DNA from: Dipteris shenzhenensis
Lineage: Eukaryota; Polypodiophyta; Polypodiopsida; Gleicheniales
Length of the DNA stretch: 64,000 nucleotides
Strand: one strand, 5' to 3'
Assembly: GCA_047967505.1 (NCBI GenBank)
Contig: CM106539.1
Under the pieces are notes generated by a model. It was not told the DNA's origin. It ran no database searches and was given only the letters and a program-made list of their open reading frames with translations. Each line of letters starts with the position of its first letter. Position 1 is the stretch's first letter. The position numbers and the translations under genes were made by a program. Positions 1 through 15,427 of the stretch are shown in pieces.

Positions 1-1196
1 CCATCTCTGATAGCACCTCCTGCCACCACCACCTTCAGTCACGTTCCCACCTTCGAACTCGAGCGATCCAAACGCCACCATCTTCCAGTTGTTCCCCTCA
101 TAATGAGTGAATAACTTGGAGTCTTTCAAGCACCATGCTTTGAGGGTCTGTTTCAACCCACCCTTCCTTCGCAACAAAAGAATATCTCCAGATAACCTGG
201 ACCACGAACTCTCACTGAGCTCTCAAGCAAGTACTCTTCTGGCTTCAGTACACCTTGTCCATAACCTTCCAACAATCTCTATCCAAGATTTGAAAAAGCA
301 CCCTTACTTTCTCTTCTGCCTTCGAAGAAGGCCCATTCCTTCCAATTTCTCATTACCTGAGACATATGAAGATGACCAAAGCCCCAAATTTTGCTGAAAT
401 AAAGCAAATGTGACAAAATAACATGCAAATCTAAGAATATTTCGCAATCTACCAACAATAGATCCAAAATCCCCAATGTCGGAATGGAAATGAAATCGAA
501 ATAGGAAAAAACTGCAAAAGCCCCAAAATGTGACCAAAAGGAGCAAATGTCCCTGCAAAATCTGCAAATGTGACACAAAAGCCCCAATTTCTAGAGCAAA
601 ATCACCTCAATGTCACTGCAATGTGTGCAAATGTGACACAAAAGCCCCAATTTCTAAAGCAAAATCACCTCAATGTCACTGCAATGTGTGCAAACGTCAC
701 ATAAAAGAGGGTGAAAAGCTTCGAATCCAACTGTACCAAGCAATCTGAGTCAAGAGGGAGAGAATTCCAGCCAAATGGTGCTAGAGCAGGTTGAAGCACC
801 TAGAGGAAGGCCCAAATGACTGAAAAGAGTCCAGATCTGAGCAAAAAACCTCCAAAAACAGCCCAAAAGTGCTTGAAATCAACTTCTGACAATGTACGGA
901 TTCCTAGCAGCATCGTGCACTTGTCCGTACAGGTCTATACAGCCATACGGACAAAAACATTTCGGCCGGGCTGGTGCAGGACGGGGTCACTTGTTGCAGG
1001 CAGCTCAGAAATTTCAAAAAACGTTGAAATCGAACCTCAAAAAGTCAAAAAACTGCCACTGGTTACTCTGCCTAAAAAACAAGTTTTTGGCGATGAAATG
1101 AGGCACCAGGCTGAGCTGGAGAAAAATGGCAGGTAGGAGCAATGGGAGAGCACGAGGGAAGGCAGGTAGGAGGAAGAGAACCTGCTCTGATACCAC
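1..1196 (-). mobile_element. Leader/internal part of an LTR retrotransposon, cut by window edge
   Basis: Read on the minus strand, the motif TGGTATCAGAGCAGG (1181-1195) lies one base from a sequence ending in AACA at 1197. This is the classical plant primer-binding site for initiator-Met tRNA next to the end of a 5' LTR, so 1-1180 should be the untranslated leader and start of the internal region of a minus-strand element. I recognise no gag or pol here, and the rest lies outside the window. Short open frames on both strands have no recognisable domain and are not annotated as genes. Confidence 0.6.
564..700 (+). repeat. 63-bp tandem repeat, about 2.2 copies
   Basis: A 63-bp unit starts at 564 and 627, with a partial third at 690; copies differ at only a few bases. 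Because 63 is a multiple of three, an open frame on the plus strand (530-748) reads it as a 21-residue cysteine-rich repeat (CNVCKCDTKAPIS as its core). The host element seems to lie on the minus strand, so this reading may be fortuitous. Confidence 0.85.
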
Positions 1197-1760
1197 TGTT
1201 ATCAAATTGGGTGCAAGAAGCAATGGAACGGGAGTGGAGTGCGGGAAGCAAACAACAAACTTGCCTAACAATCATGCTCCCTTCACTATGTATTCTTCCT
1301 CAGATTGTGTATGCTCTCAAATTCAATCAATTACTTCGCTGCTATTCAAGTACATAAATACTAATGACCAAGAAATTGCAGCTATTTAGTTTGTGATATG
1401 CAACGGCTGCACCGTGAGTTGCACGAGAGGCAGCCTATATGGGTAGCAAGAGGGGCCCAGCAAGGAGTGCTGGGTAGCCCTCGAAGATGGCAAGCTCTAG
1501 GCTGGAGAAGAGCCCTAAAGGGCTCAAATGGAAGGATATGATTGGGCTACTTATATGCCAAGGCCTAGCCCGCCAGAAGTATGGGTCAGCCAGAGAAATA
1601 GGTCTTTCAGTGGGCCTTGTAAGGATCATCCTGGAAAGACTGCACGTCAGTCTGCTTGTTGCCAACAACCAAACACGAGGTCATTGGACAGAACCAGGTA
1701 TATGCCTTTGTAATACTAGAATAAGTCCAATCATACAAATTTAGCTTTTTTGTTGTTCAT
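1197..1760 (-). mobile_element. Probable 5' LTR of the minus-strand element
   Basis: The inner boundary at 1197 is set by the adjacent tRNA-iMet primer-binding site. The outer boundary is not certain, because the partner LTR is outside the window and no target duplication can be tested. A 19-bp motif beginning TCATTGGACAGAACC occurs at about 1680 and 1757, so the outer part may hold a small internal duplication. Confidence 0.4.
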
Positions 1761-2984
1761 TGGACAGAACCAGGTAGGCCAGATTTGAGGCTGAGGCTTC
1801 TCTCAGATATTGTCCTATTGTCCTAAAATCTGATCAGCATAATGTACTGGGACAGGCGATGCTGTGAGATACATTGAAAGGTAACACCCAATACAAAAGC
1901 ACTTCACGATGACTGCATGGTGTACCACATGGCATACTACAAGTCCCATCTATGATCTCGCAGCTACGTGAAACTTCTCATCATATGAATATATGGATAG
2001 ACTTATTCACACACGAGAGAAAAAAACTAAGAAAGTGCAATGATAAAGTACAGAAGGGAATTGTATTGATATAAGTGATGCAAGATATTGCCAAAGAACA
2101 ACCTTTACATCAAATCTATAAGCCTGCAGAAACAGCTGCTTCTATAGGGCTATCGACTGTCGATCTGCAACAAAAAGGTCCTGCTATATGCTTTCACAAG
2201 GTAGCAGCCTGTTAATAGGCTTCTCTTCTCCTGTGCCTGCCTGAGGTGCCACACAAACCACAGACTAGATGTCATGCAAAAACCAATTTTGAGACATTGA
2301 CATGCATGTTCAGGACTGTTGGTAATTGATCCAAATGCTCTTATTAAAAAGCACTCATCCTGGTAAAGTATAACTGCCCATTCTGATGCCGCACCTGCTG
2401 CTTCTCTACATATACCTCTGCAACTTCATCGCATCCTAGTGATCACCATCTTGGCTCCCAATTGGAACAACCACTGCGTCTGCTCCTATCATCTCTGCTC
2501 ATCCAAATGAGGAGCACCTCTTTCCAAGCAGGCTTCTCAAACCCAACCAGTAGCGGCTGGTATATTGCGGCGGTGGGAACCATGCATGAAATCAACTACC
2601 TTCGACAAGCTCATAACTTTCCAGAAGCCTGAATAAAAAGGATAGATTAACTGAACTAATTTTAAACCATAAACTTCACAATCACATGAACATTTATACA
2701 CACAAATTCAGAAAATCCGAAACTCATCCTTATTTCATCAGATGCAGGTCATGCAAAAGTTATGTCCACTTCACAATTTGTTAAGTCATACAGGTTTGAT
2801 AATGTGATAGTTGGGACTCTGCTTAACTATCACATAATCAAACCAATCCTTCAAACTCGTTGGCCCACATGTCAGCCAGGCAGACCATGTACAAATAATG
2901 TGCCTAAACATGGCAAAGAAACTTTGAAAGGTGTTTCATTAAGAGACACGTCATGAAAACATACCTGATGCTCATGATCTTGAA
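1761..2984. other. Non-coding 3' flank of the Snu114 gene
   Basis: I see no coding region, RNA gene or structured repeat. The part nearest 2984 should include the 3' UTR of the neighbouring minus-strand gene. The other end borders the LTR. Confidence 0.5.
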
Positions 2985-7973
<4,989 letters not shown>

Positions 7974-8065
7974 GGTCTCTCCTGTTTGCTTGCAGCTCCC
8001 ACAAATCGAACAACCTTAAGGTTTAAACTTGCGCTGCCGCTAAGATCTTGCGAAATAGGTTACTG
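7974..8065 (-). promoter_or_regulatory. 5' leader / core-promoter region of Snu114
   Basis: About 90 bases separate the start codon from sequence assigned to the Helentron endonuclease region. The stretch has no open frame and reads as a plausible 5' UTR. No clear TATA box lies in it, so the promoter may extend into the transposon-derived DNA. Confidence 0.4.
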
Positions 8066-8823
8066 CTACTCATGTGTGACGATTCTTTCAAGTTTATAGC
8101 GTTCACGAGAACTTTGATAGAGAAACCTTGGAAAGTCCTTTTGAGGTTTTAATGAATATATATAACTACAAATATGAAAACAAGGTGGCAATCCTAGAAG
8201 GTGAATGTTATGGTTATTACTTTTGTTTTGCATATTGATCATGGACTCAAAGCATACATTTATGTAATGGAATGGCTCCCATATATAGTCTTGGGGTAGT
8301 TGATATGCAAGTGGCATGTGTATTTGTTCTTGATTTGTCGAAGATTGTTGGAGTCATTATTGTCCTTTTTCATGTCAATGTTGAAGTCTCCAACAAGGAT
8401 GGTGAATTTTTTTTGTTTGTATGCTTTTGAGAGAACTTGTTCTAATATTTCAAAGAGCAATTTATTATTTACTGGGGTGGTTTGTAAAAGTTATACTCAC
8501 ATTCGGACTTGGAGATATTTGATTCTGATATCTCAATCCCATAATGGGCATGGGCACAATACGAATGAAGTGTTATTCGTCTGTCTATGAAGGTGCAAGA
8601 TCCAAAGGAGGAAAGTTCGGTAGAGGGACAAATGTTTCAGGCATGAAGTTGTCAAAATTCTTGTTTCGTGTCCCTTGCAAACATATGATGTCTGATGTTA
8701 TCAAATTTTTTGTTGCTCTTATGTCCATGTTGTACTTAGTGAAGGATCATGTGTTTAATGAATGGATAATGATGTTGTATGTTTGGGGAATTTTCTTGGC
8801 TTCTCTTATTGTGATCCATTTTG
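8066..8823 (-). pseudogene. EEP-type endonuclease domain, C-terminal to the helicase (broken)
   Basis: Pieces in different frames match an endonuclease/exonuclease/phosphatase fold in order: SDIICLQGT (about 8698-8669), an NHYGIEIS-like segment near 8540-8520, then ILVGDFNID (about 8400-8374) followed by a KPTTIYGS-like block (KTIYGSH). The first motif normally reads LQET, with a catalytic glutamate; here the glutamate codon has become glycine. In GDFN the Asp and Asn are kept. Position directly after the PIF1-like C-terminus, on the same strand, fits the nuclease that ends Helentron proteins. A non-LTR retrotransposon nuclease is an alternative, but no reverse transcriptase of that type follows. 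Confidence 0.65.
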
Positions 8824-8832
8824 ATGTTGTAT

Positions 8833-10370
8833 TCATTCACTGCATTTCATGTACGACATCTTTTCCACATGAAAGTTGTCATTGTGCAAGGGTTTTATTA
8901 AGTGGAGGCTATCAATATTTCTAACACGTGAAAGGGCAGTGTATGCAAGGCCATGTGAACTCACTCCTTTGGGAGAGAAGGCTAACCTATCCATTGTCAG
9001 TCCTTGTGCTTTGTGTATTGTACGTGCAACTACTGATTGTATAGGGAATTGCTCTCTTATTAGGATGCTTGTTTTGGAAGGTCCAATTTGAACTTCCTTT
9101 GCAATTTGGAAGATAGGGGTCCATTGTGGATGAATGTGGGTGGAGTATGCACTCATGTTTCTTTGTCTTGTTTGCAAACTGATGTCTTCACGTGGGAATT
9201 TAACCCAAACAATTTCTTTTTGGTCCCATGTGCTCATACTCATGAATACCCCATCAGCACCATTAACAAGACCGTCCTGTTGATTGATGTTCCTCGAGCA
9301 ACGTTCTATAAGCATTCCCTCTTTTATGTGTATAGTAGTTCTTAGACCGTCAGTTGCTTTGGGGTCCTCTAAGATTTTCTTGCTATTGCAAATATATAGT
9401 GAAGTGATCAAAGGCATTTATTGTGTATGCTTTGCCCTATGCAAGTTCAAACACTGTTTCATTGTGTCTCTTCATTTGTGTATTTGTGTAAAAAAGAAGA
9501 GGGGAAATTGTTGTCATTTTGCCTCATGGTTTTGTTGAGCTCATAGCATTTGATTTTGTTTCGCCAATATGTGTTTGCAATGTTATCTAATGTGTCATCA
9601 CTTTGTTTGAACACCCATGCATCTTTTAGTGGCTTTACTTGATTGGTAGAAGTCCCAACAAGTAATGATGTCCATGCCTCCAAAGAAGTCTACAAAGTTA
9701 CTTTTAAGAGATCTCATTCAAAGGTCGGTGAAGTTAAGTGTCCATTTGCCAACTTAGGATATTTCATCGAAAACGAGTAGTTGAATATCAGTGCCCTTAG
9801 CATGTCGAGTTTGTCAAGTGGGAGCATGGTCAAGTCCTTGCTATGAACTGGCAAGTGGAGTGCTGAATGTATTGTGATGCCATTGATATTGAATGCTGCT
9901 TTTCCTGTGTAGGCTAACAATAGTACCTTTAGTAGGTCAATGTCACTATCTAGCATTTGTTGCTTGTAGATCCTCACTAATTCGTGAACTATGAGTAGAA
10001 GAAGGTAGTCTTCCCAGTTCCTGCTCCTCCTATACGGAAAAGGTTGATTTTCTTGTTCAGGGAGGATTATTTTGCGAAGGAGGACTTTGTCAAATATTTC
10101 CCTTTGTTCGTCATTTAAAGGTCTTATTTGCTTAAAGTACTCATAATTGGTGAATATGTCTTTCAGCTCTCTTTTCAAGAATAGAGTTGGTTTCTTTATA
10201 TGGGATCTTATGCAAAGCACATATGTTGGAATGTCCATATTCAGTGTATCCATCCATTTATCCATACTAAGTGGAGTAGTGAAAGAGATAGAGGCCATTG
10301 CAAGAGTAATGTTATTATACATGTTTTTGAAATAGTTGTTCTTATCTGACTCCAATGGTAGTAATATCAT
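8833..10370 (-). pseudogene. PIF1-family helicase domain of the Helentron (frameshifted)
   Basis: Walker A reads GGAGTGKTT (DNA about 10030-10005) only in a frame shifted from the flanking long frame. Walker B reads LLVFDEIS near 9770, again in another frame and followed by a stop. The central part has TGKAAFNINGITIHSAL (PIF1 motif region) and the C-terminal part contains VARTIHKAQGLTMDRL and AYTALSRVRN, the typical PIF1/RecD motifs V and VI. At least three frame changes between 10370 and 8833 leave it non-functional. Just upstream, CRFHYPRP followed by ETMILLPL is the conserved linker between Rep and helicase in Helentron-like proteins. Confidence 0.85.
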
Positions 10371-10379
10371 TGTTTCATG

Positions 10380-11800
10380 AAGTGATGGTCTTGGATAATG
10401 GAACCTACATTTCTATTTGCTGTTTTTTGTACATGTGGATGTGTGTTTATGTGTTTGAGTTTCTTTCATGTTGTCATTTAAGAAATCTTTAGTGCATGTT
10501 ATATGTTTGTCAATTAAAGATATTACCTCAGAAGTGCAATCATGATTGTAAACAGGAGCATTCTCAATCCAAACAATTCCATGCTCGTGTTGGCTTCCTC
10601 TGCTCTAGAATTTAGTAACGAAGAAGTGGCCTTCCATGGTACCTACAATAGATGGATCAATTTTCAAGAGAGAGATCATTGCTTGTAGCTTGTGGTGGTT
10701 TAATAACAAGCACACACTATAGGGTTCTCTTGTATAAATTCATGCACAACTTTGTCAATATCAAGTGATGTTTTGTTTTTTTGGGATATTGAGTAATGCT
10801 TTTGTAAGCACGACACAAGAGGCTCCCACAAGCATTTTGAACAGGAGAATGTTATGAAAAGTGTAGGGGGCCCTATTTGGCGCATCATAGCGAGTGCTTA
10901 TTTGTGCAATCTCTCCTTGTATTCGGGAAGAACTCGAAATCTCAAAAGCCTATTTGCGAGTGTAGGATGTTTTCAATGTTTGTGTTGCTCTTAACATCCT
11001 TTGCTATAAGAGTCTTGCTATGGAGCATGCCTTTGCGCAAGCGAACCCAAATAGATTGCATGACATGATGATAAGAACTTTCATTGATTTGAAGAATAGA
11101 TTTGGTATGTTTTGTGCAATTATTAATGATTTATGCATTAACTCCCATTTAACAAAGTCTAGATATGTCAACTTCTGATTGCCTCGTGATCTTTGTGTTC
11201 CAAAGAACAAAGGAGGAAAGTTTAGTTCTTCATAATGCTTGTCCCGAAATAAGCCAAGTGGTTTTTGGTTCTCACATGGTGCCACATATTCAATTTCTGA
11301 TTCAAAGTCTATTACTTTTTGGCGCTTATAAGATTATGAATCAGTGTGTCTATGCTAACCATATCTCCTTCTTCTTGATCTGCTATCTCTTCCATGTTAG
11401 TTTGATCCATTATATTTTGTTTAAGGAGATGAACATGATTGTACCACTGATTGTTTATTGTGATGTTATTGCTTCAATACAAGGGTGTGGGCAAGAGAGA
11501 ATGCATTGCATTCATTAGCATTACAGGTCTAACGTTGCCAATAAGGTATGTTGACTTATATTCCATTTTTTTCTTTATGCCAATTATCATACTTGCCTCT
11601 TCATCTAGAAAGCATGGCAAGACCTTTGAACCCTTGATGTGTTAGCCAAGACATTTGTGATGCTACCTTTCATTCCAAGTTGACCATCAAAACTAAGCTC
11701 TCTAATTTGGGCAAATGCTATCCTTGGAGAGACCAAGCGTTCCTCTATATCATTTAGAGTTGCAACTTTTTTATGAGTTTGTTAGTGCAAACGTTATTGG
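10380..11800 (-). pseudogene. Helentron N-terminal half: DUF6570, Helitron-like N domain and HUH Rep (broken)
   Basis: Fragments in order: AFAQIREL (about 11725, DUF6570-like, whose consensus has SPRIxFMQIREL), then PLGLFRDKHYEELNFPPLFFG and KWELMHKSLIIAQNIPNLFFK (11285-11004), then MMRQIGPPTLFITFS (from 10888) of the Helitron-like N domain. The HUH motif HEH lies at about 10590-10582 within SRGSQHEHGIVWIENAP, followed by a SEVISLIDKHITC block. These are the ssDNA nicking/joining Rep signatures. Stops and frame changes interrupt it several times. I could not place the paired catalytic tyrosines. Confidence 0.8.
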
Positions 11801-11848
11801 GAGTAGAATACTTTGGTAAATTTTGTTTTTGCATGGAATTCTTGCATT

Positions 11849-12343
11849 CTAAACAAATGTGAAGTTCTTTTTATCAAGAATGAAGGTTATGTTTCCATAC
11901 ATTGCAATGTACTTAGTCTTGTCCATGTTGTCATCAACACTAATTGTTCTCTTTCGTTTCCTTTGTTGGGTTCCCATCGATGGGACCTTTGGATGGTCGC
12001 AAGAGTTTGAAGAACTATTCCCATTCATCTCCATATCTGGACATTCGCTTGGCTCACAAGCCATATGAACACCATTAAATCGTTTTCTCAAGTCTCGAAT
12101 TTTTTTAATGATTGTGTTTATAGACATGTTGCTAGATGGAAAGGAATCTTTATAAGTGTTTGCAATATATCTAAGGCTTTTGTTCTCATTTTCATGAATA
12201 GTCTTTGCCAACGTATTTTCCAAATAAGGTGTCCAAAAGATGTTCATGTTGAAAGACTTATTGAATGTGCATGGGATTATATCCATTGTAGGAAATTGCA
12301 CAACAAGTTGTATTGAAATAAGTTTGGAAGTACATATGCTCAT
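11849..12343 (-). CDS. Uncharacterised 164-aa ORF inside the Helentron, possible DNA-binding N-terminus
   Basis: The longest undisrupted frame in the 11.8-13.5 kb interval. I do not recognise the family. A block beginning FWTPYLENTL with a following IANTYKDSF and a basic KKIRDLRKRF looks like a helix-turn-helix/SANT-style segment (residues ~35-90), and QQRKRKRT near residue 127 could be a nuclear localisation signal. It lies on the same strand and just upstream of the DUF6570/Rep part, so it is most simply a small accessory or N-terminal ORF of the element. A chance ORF is possible. Confidence 0.4.
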   Translation of the reverse strand: MSICTSKLISIQLVVQFPTMDIIPCTFNKSFNMNIFWTPYLENTLAKTIHENENKSLRYIANTYKDSFPSSNMSINTIIKKIRDLRKRFNGVHMACEPSECPDMEMNGNSSSNSCDHPKVPSMGTQQRKRKRTISVDDNMDKTKYIAMYGNITFILDKKNFTFV

Positions 12344-13500
12344 GTACTTTTTATAATTAATGAACTTGTTGTTGTTGTGGTATACTTCGATTTTAAAGTT
12401 AAAGATTCACACGATAGTATCAAACAAGAGTGAATCGAAGGGGGGAAATGTAAATGAGTTGTCATCCAATGATTGCAAATAGTCTGCAGCATGTTTAATG
12501 TTTGGATAAATATTTTAAAGAGAGTAATTCCCAAACCATTCAGAACTGTTGTCAGTACTTTGATTTATACTTCTTCTAAATTCATTCTTCATGTTTTCAA
12601 TTGTTTTTTTTCACCGCATTTGAACTAACATGGAAGTTCAATGAGTACAAAAGGCATGTAAATATGCACTAATTACTTTCAAAGATATCCACAAACATGG
12701 AGTCCAAATGATAATGACTTTTATCTGTAATGATCTCCAGGAGTAATGAGAAGCCCAATGATTACCAACGATTAAATTCCCAAATGAAACAAAAGATTAT
12801 ATCTGATGTCTGAATTACTGAGATTAAGGACATTCACAGAGGAAAATGTCCTCCAAAATATTACAATGTTTACTATTTTTATAGATTTTAATATTAGACT
12901 ACAAGTAAAACAATAGGTTTAAAAAGGAGGAAGCTAAAAAGGAAAATTCAAAAATTGCAACACTGGAATATGTTGGAAAACGTTGTTTCAGATTCCTTTA
13001 CAAATAGGGATCATTTCAACTTAGTATGTTCATGGAGCAACAAGGCAAGTAGTGCTTCAACAAGCTGAGGAACAATTGGAGAATCATAAAAAGTCATGCC
13101 AATGAGGTTAGGTTGTTATACGGCCACACATAAACTTCAATTTGTATGATGTTCATATAACTCATTTTCTATGTTAAAGTTCAAGATGTACACACATTGA
13201 AATCTACTACTTTTTCAAAATACTTACGACCATAGGTAGCAATGCAAATGGAATGTGAATAAAGCAAAAATTTATGAGATAGCAAATTGAACATTATAAC
13301 AACTGAAGTAGAAATGAAAGTGATATCCAGATTGCATTAAAAAGAAAAACCATCCAAAAGAATGGTAGTCATACATATGGAAAGTGCATGCTTATGAAGT
13401 AATTGAAATACATATGAAAAACAAAGCAATATTGACAGTAGCTATCCACCAAAGCTCCCAGAAAAGTGAATAACAAATCTAGACTTCAGGCTTTACTGCT
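12344..13500. other. AT-rich spacer inside the Helentron
   Basis: No domain, RNA gene or repeat was recognised between the small ORF and the RPA-like region. It may be intron or decayed coding DNA of the element. Confidence 0.4.
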
Positions 13501-14869
13501 ATGAAGCCAGTGAGCATGCCAAACATATTGGTTAAGAAGCACCCCTCAACTTTCGCGGCCATGAAGAGTTGTGACATAAGATATTGTGTATTTCCTCTAG
13601 CAACTCTATGAAAGGAGTGGGAAGCTGGAGGACTTTGTTTACAAGCTTGTCTCATAGGATGACCTCTATCTCTGTTCTTTCAAGGCTAGTGATGACAACT
13701 TTGAGCTTAGGAATTTTCAGTAGAGAGTTATGTTTGTCACAGGTCATGTAGAAACATTTATCTAGCTGCCTATAAATTTTATTTTCCTTGCATATCACAC
13801 AAACTAATTCATAAAGTGTAGAGTTCACTCCCACAATTTTCAGCAGTCCAATAACCTAAGAAATATTCAGAGTGGGAATACATTATCAATATGAAGCATC
13901 CATGTGTAATAATTTATAGACAACAATTTTGTGCATCACTAAACCAAGTCAAGAAAGGATGGAAATAGTGAGGGTGCAAACTTGATTGCCATATTTGCCG
14001 CAAGAGCTAGTTCTTTCACTGGGGCAATGATAGTGGCATCCAGCATGTTTAGCGAGATTGGTCGAGTGTTTTTTTTAGTCCCCACATTGTGTAGAATGAA
14101 ATTACACTCTCCAAAGTTCTTGAATCTGTCTGCAACCTTCAAGTAGTTAGACCACTAATTGCTCCAAAAAGTGTGCTGTGGATAGTTAACCACAGAAATA
14201 GTTTGTGGTTAATGCACTCTAACTAGATGGAAGAGTAAAGATCTAGGCAAACCATGCCATCTCACCGTTATCAAGTCATCCGCAAGGGCCCCGTTTCTAA
14301 TTATCCACTCATCTCCTTGCTTGAAAGATGTCCCAATTTTTATGATGGCGACTACCAATGTTACCAACGGGAGTTGATTCCCTTCTCCTTTGCTTGTTAA
14401 GTCTTTCCACGCCTCCTTGTGCTTCAAGATTGTTGTCTCAAGAAGGAAGTAGGGCTCTACACTGAAGGATGGGATCCTTTGGATCCATGTTGAAGGACCG
14501 AATGTGATGGTGTGGTCTGTTGTACCACCATCATTATGAACACTTTTGACACAAACCAAGAAGTTGACAACACGCACAGAATCTCCAACATTAAGGGTCT
14601 TCACAAAATCTATGTAATACACCTCATCAATGTGCAAGGTTATGCATCCAATCCCCTTCTTATCAGCTAGGACTACCTTCAGGGACTTGGGATAGCTCAC
14701 ATTTTGTAACATGTAAAGTGCCGTACTTGTTGAGCGCTCTCCCTTCAAAAACACCATTCTTAATTGTTAAATCTATGTCTTGGACAGACAAATTATTGGC
14801 AGCAAGAAGCAAATCAAGGGAAGGCTTCTCATCCTCCAACCAATTATCACTAGAAATAGGGGTTGTCAA
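13500..14869 (-). pseudogene. Replication protein A (RPA1)-like, OB-fold fragments
   Basis: Three stretches on the minus strand: 14869-14663 joined by a frame change to 14757-14209 (contains LSVQDIDLTIKNGVFEGRAL and a beta-rich ITLHIDEVYYIDFVKTLNVGDSV segment), 14142-13939 (NMLDATIIAPVKELALAANM) and 13834-13500 (VCVICKENKIYRQLDKCFYMTC, resembling the zinc ribbon of the RPA1 C-terminal domain). Classical plant Helitrons often carry RPA1-like genes, which presumably protect single strands during rolling-circle transposition. Frame changes and stops suggest a pseudogene, although short introns between the parts cannot be excluded. Assignment to RPA rests on motif pattern only. Confidence 0.55.
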
Positions 14870-14872
14870 GGG

Positions 14873-15410
14873 TGTTGAGAGATCACGCTCAACATCATGT
14901 GATCATATGTGCATAGCACCATCGTGATCATATGTGCATAGCACTAACACTTATAGAGTGCTATAAGGAAAGGGTTAGATGCCCTAACCCTAACCCTAAA
15001 TGGGTTTGTATATATTCTACATTTTCAACTAAATCTAATACTGACCCCTTGCATATATTCCATTATCGCCTCCACTATATCCCACCCAACACACCCAACA
15101 AGCTGCCCAACCTCCTCTTCCTCGGACAACATTGCTTGAATATCAGAGCATGGCTTTGCCTTGCGTTGAGGCGCCATCCTTGTGAGAGAGATTGAGTAAT
15201 TGAGAGATTTGAGCAATCGAATGTTTTCATTGTTTCATTCCATTGATGAGAGAAATTTCCATCCACATTGAGAAAATTTTCGTCCATATTTTCATTCGTT
15301 GCTTGAGTTCTTTGTGAGGATTTCTCTTCATTCCATTGATAGATTGTGAGAGTGAGAATTTTTGAGAGAAAGAAAGAGAGAGTTCTTTGAGAGAGAGATC
15401 TCCTTCCTTG
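14873..15410 (+). repeat. 5' LTR of the hexamer-bearing copia element
   Basis: It contains TATAAGGAAAGG at about 14968, then GGGTTAGATGCCCTAACCC, which can fold as a hairpin, then CCCTAACCCTAA. The 3' limit is a guess based on TTGGCATCATAGAGC at about 15413-15427, which resembles an initiator-Met tRNA binding site. The outer half (from about 15055) has no counterpart in the 3' copies. Confidence 0.5.
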
Positions 15411-15427
15411 ATATTGGCATCATAGAG

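Larger units (their letters stand above)
8066..14872 (-). mobile_element. Degenerate Helentron-type (Helitron-class) rolling-circle transposon
   Basis: Reading from high to low coordinates, the locus holds RPA-like OB-fold sequence, a small ORF, DUF6570 and Helitron N-domain, a HUH-type Rep motif, a PIF1-family helicase and an EEP endonuclease. Rolling-circle elements cut and join single strands with Rep and unwind with the helicase; the endonuclease extension is known from Helentrons. Many frameshifts and stops show it is dead. The Rep motif SRGSQHEHGIVWIENAP resembles the RGSxHxH...WIxNAP form of animal-type Helentrons more than the RGLPHxH form of classical plant Helitrons (family knowledge from memory). 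Exact termini were not found; the upper end is bounded by a copia LTR at 14873, so the RPA part could in principle be a separate acquisition. Confidence 0.7.

Noticed and set aside
8300-9538. Plus-strand frames at 8.3-9.5 kb
   Set aside because: They are antisense to the helicase and endonuclease remnants, which have clear motifs on the minus strand.
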